Shown: positions 1 through 5,328 of the stretch, in pieces
Numbering within the stretch: the first letter of the stretch is position 1
How the letters are laid out: each line of letters starts with the position of its first letter
Source: an uncultured Planctomycetota bacterium
GTDB taxonomy: Bacteria > Planctomycetota > UBA1135 > UBA2386
Length of the DNA: 7,823 bases
Assembly (NCBI GenBank): GCA_903925435.1
Contig: CAIYFF010000414.1
Coordinates: 1 to 7,823 of the forward strand
Direction of reading: 5' to 3'
Program-made: the position numbers and the translations under genes
The notes under the pieces: model-generated
Told to the model about the DNA's origin: nothing
The model's database searches: none
What the model saw: the letters and a program-made list of their open reading frames with translations, nothing else

Positions 1-524
1 GCATCAAGGTTCCTGACGACACCGTGGAACGCGCGATCACTTACGTGAAGCAGAGCCAGGTGCGCGGGCCGCGGCGCATACGGTTCGCGCGGCGCGGCAA
101 CGAAGGCTCGGTCGGCGGCCAGTTCTACTACAAGATCCACGGCCGCGGGGCCTACGACAAGCCGGACGAGTTCGCGATCAATGCAGCCGCGTTGACGGCG
201 CTGGCATCGGCAGGCGTCTACGACCGCGAGCTGCACGAGCCGACGCTCGACTTCCTCGAGCGCGCCTACAGCGACACCGCCCAGTACTACGCAAGCCACT
301 ACTTCTTCTGGTACGGCAACTACTACGCGTGCCAGGCCTTCTTTCAGACCGGCGGCACGCGGTTCGATCGCTACTACGAACGGCTGCAACAGGACTTGCT
401 CGCGATGCAGCAGCCCGACGGCAGTTGGCGCGGCGAAGTCGGGCCCGGGGACGAGTTCGCGACCGCGGTCGCCTGCCTCTTGCTGTCGCTGCCGCAGCAG
501 TATCTGCCGATCTTCCAGCGCTGA
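1..524 (+). CDS. Prenyltransferase/squalene-oxidase repeat protein, C-terminal part (5' end outside window)
   Basis: The open frame enters from the left edge (first full codon at 3) and stops with TGA at 522-524, giving the last 173 residues. The GTG at 24 is not a convincing start, because the frame reads IKVPDDTVERA straight through it. Seen: the FAINAAALTALASAGVYD helix pair and a final QQPDGSW motif, the QxxDGSW hallmark of alpha/alpha-toroid repeats, then DEFATAVACLLLSLPQQ and the ending YLPIFQR. The visible part is rich in Tyr and Phe (YYASHYFFWYGNYY). Family knowledge: such repeats build terpene cyclases and also many non-cyclase toroid proteins, and this ending resembles planctomycete proteins annotated as terpene cyclase/mutase family. 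The acidic DxDD cyclase motif cannot be judged because the N-terminal part is missing, so enzymatic activity is not claimed. The next gene is on the same strand after 180 bases, so co-transcription is possible but not shown. Confidence 0.8.
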   Translation, partial: IKVPDDTVERAITYVKQSQVRGPRRIRFARRGNEGSVGGQFYYKIHGRGAYDKPDEFAINAAALTALASAGVYDRELHEPTLDFLERAYSDTAQYYASHYFFWYGNYYACQAFFQTGGTRFDRYYERLQQDLLAMQQPDGSWRGEVGPGDEFATAVACLLLSLPQQYLPIFQR

Positions 525-556
525 GTTCGAAGGCCGCCCCGCGTTCGTGGAGGACT

Positions 557-592
557 TTCCACAGCGCCTTCCACACCGCCTTCCAGAACGGC
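557..592. repeat. Three-copy imperfect 12-base tandem repeat in the 525-704 intergenic gap
   Basis: Consecutive 12-mers at 557-568 (ttccacagcgcc), 569-580 (ttccacaccgcc) and 581-592 (ttccagaacggc) share the core TTCCA. The first two differ at one position; the third is more diverged. GTGGA at 547-551 can pair with TCCAC at 558-562, and CGTTC at 542-546 with GAACG at 586-590, so the region can also fold. It lies 32 bases past the stop of the toroid protein and may be part of its 3' end, or be chance low-complexity sequence. No T-run follows. Confidence 0.4.
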
Positions 593-680
593 TGCCGATC
601 GCGACCTCCGCGCGGTTGTCGCCGCAAATCGCGGTTCTGCTTCGGCCTTGATTCCCCGCGGCGTACGGCCACCATTCCGC

Positions 681-703
681 GCCGGTCTCAACCGGTCAGG
701 GAG
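681..703 (+). promoter_or_regulatory. Leader hairpin and purine-rich element before the outer-membrane protein start
   Basis: CCGGT (682-686) and ACCGG (691-695) pair perfectly around a CTCA loop, extended by a G681-T696 wobble. The hexamer CCGGTC also occurs twice as a direct repeat (682-687 and 692-697). AGGGAG at 698-703 resembles a Shine-Dalgarno sequence but ends only one base before the ATG at 705, closer than the usual 5-9 bases, so its role is doubtful. The only -35-like hexamer noticed in the gap is TTGATT at 648-653, without a good -10 partner. A translation-control role is possible; so is chance. Confidence 0.25.
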
Positions 704-704
704 C

Positions 705-1763
705 ATGCCTACCAACAACCTCCGTATTCTGTTCGCGGCCAGCCTCAACGTCGCCCTCGCGGCGCAGGCGCCCGCAGTTTCCCAAACGCCGCAAACCGAA
801 CTGACCTCCGCCCTCGCTGGCGGCGGCGGCTACGACGCGGACCCCACCGCATGGCGCACGTTGCGCGCTCGTCCCCAGCAGGACGAGGGCACGGACTACT
901 CGCTGCGCACGCTGTTCCAGCAGGACCACGGCGACTTCATGCAGAAGCGCGAGCGCTTTGACCCGCAGGTCATGCTGCGCGGCGGCATGCTGATGAACGC
1001 CAGCATCGGCAGCAACGACGGCGACTTCGACCTCTACCGCGGCACCGCGGACCTCGACTTCCGCCTGCTGATCTCGCACAACGCCTACGTCTCGCTCGGC
1101 GGCTTCTACGACCAGCGCACCTACGAGACGAACAGCACGCCGCAGTTCCGCGATGAGACGCTGTTCGCGACCGGCGCCAACATCGGCTTCGGCTGGTTCG
1201 TCGCCGAGGACGTGTTGCTCGAAGCGAAGGCGAAGCCCGGCTACTGGTCGGACCTCGACAGCGCGACCACGAGCGATGACTTCGATTGCTGGGCCAGCGC
1301 GCTCGCTACGGTGCGCTACAGCCAGGAGTTCTTCTTCAAGCTCGGCGCGCGCTACAACGAGGTCTACGAGCAAGCCAACTTGCTGCCGAGCCTCGGCATG
1401 ACCTGGGCCGGCGAGACGGTCCGCGTCGACATGCTGCTGCCCGACTACTTCGAAGTGTCGCTGTGGCCGAGCCCGGACTTCGGCATCCTGTTCGGCGCCG
1501 AGATCCAGGGTGGTGAATACAACGTGCGCGGCAACCGCAGCGCGGGCGCCAACCGCTCGACCGCCACGGTGCGCGTCCAAGAACTGCTCGCCTACACCGG
1601 CGTGCACTGGCAGTTCACCGACGAGATCGGCCTCGTGGTCCGCGGTGGCGCTGCGCTCACGGGCGACTACAGCCTCGACGACGGCAACGTGAACACGCCG
1701 GGCCTCAACGGCACGCTCGACCCGTGCATCTTCTTCGACGTCTCGCTCGGCATCCTGTTCTGA
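705..1763 (+). CDS. Exported outer-membrane beta-barrel-like protein, probably DUF6268 type
   Basis: 352 residues. The ATG at 705 was chosen over an in-frame ATG at 648 because it puts a signal peptide at the N-terminus: a short polar start with one Arg (R7), a hydrophobic core at about residues 8-20 (ILFAASLNVALAA), and possible cleavage between residues 19 and 26 (ALA or AVS sites). The mature part lacks long hydrophobic helices. It shows alternating hydrophobic/polar strands rich in Tyr, Phe and Gly, for example YVSLGGFYDQRTYE and FFFKLGARYNEVYE. It ends in DVSLGILF, a C-terminal Phe typical of barrels assembled by the BAM machinery. The central pattern VDMLLPDYFEVSLWPSPDFGILFGAEIQGG is split here only for description; its LLP, then hydrophilic-aromatic, then GAEIQGGEY order recalls DUF6268 family barrels (recalled, not searched). 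Ligand and function are unknown. It converges on the glycosyltransferase gene. Confidence 0.7.
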   Translation: MPTNNLRILFAASLNVALAAQAPAVSQTPQTELTSALAGGGGYDADPTAWRTLRARPQQDEGTDYSLRTLFQQDHGDFMQKRERFDPQVMLRGGMLMNASIGSNDGDFDLYRGTADLDFRLLISHNAYVSLGGFYDQRTYETNSTPQFRDETLFATGANIGFGWFVAEDVLLEAKAKPGYWSDLDSATTSDDFDCWASALATVRYSQEFFFKLGARYNEVYEQANLLPSLGMTWAGETVRVDMLLPDYFEVSLWPSPDFGILFGAEIQGGEYNVRGNRSAGANRSTATVRVQELLAYTGVHWQFTDEIGLVVRGGAALTGDYSLDDGNVNTPGLNGTLDPCIFFDVSLGILF

Positions 1764-1770
1764 TCTGAGC

Positions 1771-1786
1771 CTGCGCGAATGCGCAG
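1771..1786. terminator. Small perfect hairpin after the outer-membrane protein stop
   Basis: CTGCGC (1771-1776) and GCGCAG (1781-1786) are perfect inverted arms around the tetraloop GAAT. The hairpin begins 7 bases after the TGA of the outer-membrane protein. It lacks a T-run, and it sits directly before the much stronger hairpin at 1791-1829, so the two probably act together or compete as 3'-end structures. Confidence 0.4.
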
Positions 1787-1790
1787 CATC

Positions 1791-1829
1791 GCGGCCCGTC
1801 CCCGGCGATCAGCGCTGCGGACGGGCCGC
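1791..1829. terminator. Strong convergent-gene hairpin, probably a bidirectional terminator
   Basis: GCGGCCCGTCC (1791-1801) is the exact reverse complement of 1819-1829. After one C-C mismatch (1802/1818) the stem continues for five more pairs (1803-1807 with 1813-1817, one of them G-T), closing a five-base loop at 1808-1812. The structure is symmetric on both strands, as expected between genes that end facing each other. The right arm encodes the last residues of the glycosyltransferase (AARPQR), and that gene's TGA (1809-1811 on the opposite strand) lies in the loop. There is no T-run, so it would be a U-less terminator or an RNA 3'-end stabiliser. Confidence 0.6.
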
Positions 1830-2918
1830 TTGCATGTAGAGGTCGACATAGCGCTGCAGGCACTCGTCGGCGTCGTGCGACATGAGAGCCTGCGCACGAT
1901 TGCCCAACCCCTCGCGCGCCCTGCGAACGGGATCCAAGACCAACGCATCGAGGCACCGCGCAAGTTGCGCGTCGTCGCCAGCGGGAGCCAGCGCTCCGCG
2001 CGAGGACAGGGGCAACATCGCGCGCACGTCGCCAACGTCGGTGCTCGCGACCGGCAAGCCAGATGCCATTGCTTCGAGCATCGAGATCGGCATCTGCTCG
2101 GTGCGCGACGACAGCGCGAACACATCCATGCGGCGATAGCTCGCCGCCGTGTCGTCGGTGGAACCGCAGAACGCCACGCGGTCTTCGATGCGCAACTCGC
2201 GAGCGAGCGCTTCCAGCGCGGCGCGTTCGGGACCATCGCCCGTCAGTTCCAGCCGCGCATCGCTGCGCATCTTGGCGAACGCGCGCAACAACGTCGCGTG
2301 ATCCTTCTCGGCTCGCAGTCCGCCAACCGAGCCGATGACGCACGTTCGCGCAGCGGACTCGACGACATCGCGCGGACGAAAGCGCGCAAGGTCGACGCCA
2401 TTGGGCAAGAACACGAGCTTCTGCAACGGCACGCGCCATTCCTTGCGCGCGATCGACAACAGTCCGTTCGACACGACGACCACCGCATGCGCACGCGGGA
2501 GCAAAAGCCGTCGGATCCAGTTACGCCGCGCATGCCGCGCCGTCTGCTCCGTGGGGCCGAAGCCCTCTTCATGGTGCACGTGGTTGCGGACATCGAGGAT
2601 GCGCGCGGCAGCGCACGCTTCGATCGAGCCCCAGTTGTAGGTCAACAGCAAGTCGGGTTTGCGTTCCCGCAACGTGCTGACGAACGCGCGCACGCTCGAC
2701 ACGAAACCGCGACCGCCGGGCGGCCCCATCAACTCCCCGAGCAGTTCCTTTGGCGCGCGCGCGCTGGCGGCGAAGTTGCCGTCCATCGCGAGGATGTCGT
2801 GGCGCCACGACGGCCCCATCCGCGCGATCAGTTCGCATTGGCGCATCTGCGGACCGCCGATGCCGAACGTCGCGAACACATGCAACGCGCGACGCGGCAT
2901 TGCCGTGCCGTTGCTCAT
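1809..2918 (-). CDS. GT4-family (GT-B fold) glycosyltransferase
   Basis: 369 residues, predicted cytoplasmic and retaining by family. The start is the ATG whose complement lies at 2916-2918. It overlaps the stop of the upstream fusion gene by four bases (ATGA), and there is no Shine-Dalgarno sequence, so translation is probably coupled. A second Met at residue 7 (2900) is an alternative. N-terminal acceptor domain: HVFATFGIGGPQ (residues 13-24) carries the Gly-rich first loop of GT4 enzymes. The hinge region holds AVVVVSNGL (145-153) and LPNGVD (171-176). C-terminal donor domain: GSVGGLRAEKDH (196-207) with R202 and K205 in the usual phosphate-binding positions, GDGPER (227-232), and the E-x7-E motif E274-E282 (EQMPISMLE) followed by AMASGLPV. 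The donor and acceptor sugars cannot be read from sequence. The coupled dehydrogenase-epimerase suggests that it uses or decorates a modified sugar in a glycan, glycolipid or surface polysaccharide. Confidence 0.9.
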   Translation of the reverse strand: MSNGTAMPRRALHVFATFGIGGPQMRQCELIARMGPSWRHDILAMDGNFAASARAPKELLGELMGPPGGRGFVSSVRAFVSTLRERKPDLLLTYNWGSIEACAAARILDVRNHVHHEEGFGPTEQTARHARRNWIRRLLLPRAHAVVVVSNGLLSIARKEWRVPLQKLVFLPNGVDLARFRPRDVVESAARTCVIGSVGGLRAEKDHATLLRAFAKMRSDARLELTGDGPERAALEALARELRIEDRVAFCGSTDDTAASYRRMDVFALSSRTEQMPISMLEAMASGLPVASTDVGDVRAMLPLSSRGALAPAGDDAQLARCLDALVLDPVRRAREGLGNRAQALMSHDADECLQRYVDLYMQAARPQR

Positions 2919-5080
2919 GGCGCGACTGGCGCGCGCGCGGACTCGGCGCGAATCGAAGCCTCGGGCTTTCCGCCGGCAGCAACCATCGCGAACAACCGCT
3001 GCAAGAACCGCAACCGATCCGACTCGGGCCGGAAGCCGAGATCGCGTTCGGCATCCGAGCAATCGAGCGGCGCTGCAAAGCTGCGTGAACGAAGGTCGCG
3101 CAGCGACGGGAACTCCCGCGGCTTCCGCGCGAGGACCTTCACGAAGTGCTTGCCCACTTCCTGCATCCACATCCACACGACTCCGGTTGGATGGAATCGG
3201 TAGTCGCGTCCCGTGCGCAACCGAAGTTCCTCGACGAACTCGCGCGCAGTGATGCGCACGGGACCTGCGAGGTTGTAGCTCCGGTTCTTCGCGGCGTCCG
3301 AGAACAGCGCGGCGACGAGACCTCTCGCACAATCGTCACCGAGCACGAGCGGCAGCGGCGTGGCGCCTACGCCCCATCCAACGCAATGGTTGTCGCGAAC
3401 CCAGAGTCCGAGGCCCGAGTGCTCCAACGACGATGCGCTGCCGAGCACGACAGCGGGACGCACGATGACGACATCGAGTCCCTTCGCTCGCTCGGCTTCT
3501 AGCGCAGCCTCGGCTGCGATCTTGCCGCGGCTGTACGCGCCGCGAGTGTTCGGCATCGGGTCCGGCCCATCCGCGCCCACCACGGGCTCAGTGCCGCCGA
3601 GGTAGAGCGCAGCAGTGCTGCTCGCATACACGAAGCGACGGACCTTGGCCTCGCGCGCGGCAATCGCCGCGATCGCGACACTGTCGCGCATCGAAGCTTC
3701 GACGCGCGCGGCGTCGTCGCCTGCGACAGTCGCGAGATGGAGCACGCACGAAGCACCCGCGAATGCGCGCGCAAGCGCAGTTGGATCGGACGCATCACCC
3801 GCGAACACGCGAATGCGCGCATCGCGCAGTTCTGGCGGCAACAGCTGCGGTCGCCGCACGAGCAACGTCACGGGCTTGCCGAGTTCGAGAAGTTGCGCGA
3901 CGCAATGCCTTCCCAAGAAGCCTGCGCCACCGAGCACGACCACTTCCGAGGCGCGGGCGGCTTTTGGCTCTGGCAGCGGATCACGAGCAGGCGGCGGCAA
4001 CGGACTCGCCGAAGCAGCTTCTGCAACGAGGTAGCACATGCGCACCGCCTCGCGCGCAGCAGCAGGCGAGTTGCGGGGCGTCTTGCGCGCGCGCACGGCA
4101 TCGTGGAACTCCGCGATGCTGCGCTCCATGCCGCGCAAGAACGGATCGTCGGGCCCGCGGAGACGGAACAGCGCGAGCCCATAGCCGATGGCCGCCATCG
4201 CGCCGCGACGCAGCAGATGGAACCCGCCCGCTGCAAGGTTCTGCGCCGTGTCGAGGAAGTCGAGCCAACGCGTCTTGCGTCGCAGCCAACACGCGTCGCG
4301 CAGCAGATCGGCGAACACCGCCCCATCCGTGCCAATCGCGTGCAGCGTCGATTCGGGCATCGTGCGACCGAGCGCCATGCGCACCGACGCGGAGCCGCGT
4401 TCGCACTGCAACTGCATCTGCCAATCGTCGAAGAACCGCGCGCCATTCGGCAACGTGCGCGGCGCGCCGGTCACGACCGAGGCCGATCGACACTCGCCGA
4501 GCAGTCGATGCACGATCGAGAACAGGTGCACGCCCTGCTCCAGCAGGATGTTGGCCTCGGTCTGGAACATGAAGTGCGACACGTCGCCGGTCTGCAACTG
4601 TCGCAACGGCACGTTGTGCACGATCGCCACGTGTTCGAGGCGCCCGAGCCTTCCCGCCGCGATGTGGTCACAGACGCGCACCACCGCGGGATTCGCAGAT
4701 TGGTTGTGGTTGACGCCGAGCACAAGCTGCTGCGATTTCGCGAGGCTCTCGAGTTCGTCGACATCGCGCAACACGAGCGCCATCGGCTTCTCCACCAGCA
4801 CGTGGAGCCCGCGTTCGAGGCAGCGCTTCGCGACCGCGAAGTGCGCGGCAGGCGGCACCAACACATGCACTGCATCCGCGACGCGGGCGTCGCACAGCGC
4901 ATCGATGGTGTCGAACACGTTGGCGATGCCGTGCCGCTTGCCGAGGCGTTCGGCGCGCGGCCGCACGGTGTCGCACAGCGCCGTGACGCGCACCCCGGGC
5001 ATGCGCCGCAGCGCCATGAGGTGCACGTCGGCGATGAAGCCACTGCCAATCAGCGCGATGCGAGTTTCCGTTGACGCCAT
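2915..5080 (-). CDS. Fusion of Gfo/Idh/MocA oxidoreductase and NAD-dependent epimerase/dehydratase (extended SDR)
   Basis: 721 residues in one uninterrupted frame. The start is the ATG at 5080 (MASTETRIALIGSGF), because the Rossmann strand follows at once; the frame is open further upstream, but that part overlaps the divergent peptidase gene. Domain 1, about residues 1-355: IGSGFIA nucleotide-binding loop (11-17), VEKPM (96-100) with catalytic-type K98, then EQGVH (181-185) where the family usually has D-x3-H; H185 is kept but the Asp is Glu (E181). A Pro-rich linker spans about 359-376. Domain 2, about 379-705: GGAGFLG (384-390), GD at 428-429, HLA (448-450), YASS (485-488), YSRGK (516-520) giving the SDR Tyr-x3-Lys pair Y516/K520, and VRPAVVLG (540-547). 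Each half resembles a complete enzyme. Family knowledge: both act on sugars or nucleotide sugars with NAD(P), so a two-step oxidation/epimerisation or reduction is plausible; the substrate is unknown. It is first in an operon with the coupled glycosyltransferase. Confidence 0.88.
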   Translation of the reverse strand: MASTETRIALIGSGFIADVHLMALRRMPGVRVTALCDTVRPRAERLGKRHGIANVFDTIDALCDARVADAVHVLVPPAAHFAVAKRCLERGLHVLVEKPMALVLRDVDELESLAKSQQLVLGVNHNQSANPAVVRVCDHIAAGRLGRLEHVAIVHNVPLRQLQTGDVSHFMFQTEANILLEQGVHLFSIVHRLLGECRSASVVTGAPRTLPNGARFFDDWQMQLQCERGSASVRMALGRTMPESTLHAIGTDGAVFADLLRDACWLRRKTRWLDFLDTAQNLAAGGFHLLRRGAMAAIGYGLALFRLRGPDDPFLRGMERSIAEFHDAVRARKTPRNSPAAAREAVRMCYLVAEAASASPLPPPARDPLPEPKAARASEVVVLGGAGFLGRHCVAQLLELGKPVTLLVRRPQLLPPELRDARIRVFAGDASDPTALARAFAGASCVLHLATVAGDDAARVEASMRDSVAIAAIAAREAKVRRFVYASSTAALYLGGTEPVVGADGPDPMPNTRGAYSRGKIAAEAALEAERAKGLDVVIVRPAVVLGSASSLEHSGLGLWVRDNHCVGWGVGATPLPLVLGDDCARGLVAALFSDAAKNRSYNLAGPVRITAREFVEELRLRTGRDYRFHPTGVVWMWMQEVGKHFVKVLARKPREFPSLRDLRSRSFAAPLDCSDAERDLGFRPESDRLRFLQRLFAMVAAGGKPEASIRAESARAPVAP

Positions 5081-5147
5081 GCCGTATCTGGAGTGTGGCG
5101 AAGGCAACAGTCTGCGGCCATGCCCCGATTCCCGTTTTCGCCCGCCT

Positions 5148-5165
5148 CGTGCGCACGCGCGCGCA
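5148..5165. other. Alternating purine/pyrimidine tract in the divergent intergenic region
   Basis: Eighteen bases alternate strictly between pyrimidine and purine, mostly CG steps. Such tracts can adopt left-handed Z-DNA under negative supercoiling, which builds up between divergent promoters. In a GC-rich genome this can be chance. It lies between the fusion gene start (5080) and the peptidase promoter candidate (5252-5279). Confidence 0.3.
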
Positions 5166-5166
5166 G

Positions 5167-5182
5167 CCGGACCGTCCGGACC
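5167..5182. repeat. Spaced direct repeat CCGGACC, possible operator
   Basis: CCGGACC occurs at 5167-5173 and again at 5176-5182 with GT between, a 9-base period. The same stretch contains the 8-base palindrome GTCCGGAC (5174-5181) and a 5-bp inverted pair CCGGA/TCCGG (5167-5171 and 5175-5179). It sits in the middle of the region from which the fusion-glycosyltransferase operon and the peptidase diverge, a natural place for a shared regulator site. No regulator gene is present in the window, so this is only a candidate. Confidence 0.3.
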
Positions 5183-5251
5183 AGATCGGCCTCGGAAAGC
5201 GGGCGACTTGACGCGAAGTCCTCCCTGCCAAGGGGCTTGCACGCCGTTCCC

Positions 5252-5279
5252 TTGACTGCCCGCGGGCGCATTCGATGAT
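5252..5279 (+). promoter_or_regulatory. Candidate sigma-70-like promoter for the S9 peptidase gene
   Basis: TTGACT (5252-5257, five of six matches to the -35 consensus) is followed after 16 bases by GATGAT (5274-5279, four of six matches to TATAAT). Transcription would begin near 5286. That would place the ATG at 5275 inside the promoter and favour translation from the ATG at 5329. No comparably good promoter was seen on the opposite strand for the operon that starts at 5080. Confidence 0.35.
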
Positions 5280-5328
5280 CCCGCACGCCAGAGTTCCTGC
5301 GTCGGCGCAGAACGCGCCGACATCCCCC

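Noticed and set aside
556..575. DnaA-box-like TTTCCACA sequences, hence a possible replication origin
   Set aside because: They differ from the TTATCCACA consensus, occur only within the short tandem repeat, and there is no AT-rich unwinding region or dnaA/dnaN/gidA gene nearby.
696..1607. 303-codon open frame on the - strand opposite the outer-membrane protein
   Set aside because: Repetitive Val/Ala/Arg/Glu composition caused by reverse-complement codon bias; the + strand has a signal peptide and a barrel C-terminus.
1779..3203. 474-codon open frame on the + strand opposite the glycosyltransferase
   Set aside because: Long antisense frames are expected in GC-rich genes. The translation is Arg/His/Ala-rich without domains, and it mirrors well-supported coding on the other strand.
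2919..3332. N-terminal extension of the glycosyltransferase frame to 507 residues
   Set aside because: It lies antisense-free but in another frame inside the fusion gene, is Arg-rich, and lacks any GT motif. The ATG at 2918 with the 4-base overlap is the natural start.
3737..5074. 445-codon open frame on the + strand opposite the fusion gene
   Set aside because: A GC-driven shadow: composition is dominated by Arg, His and Ala, no motif is visible, and the opposite strand carries two clear enzyme domains.
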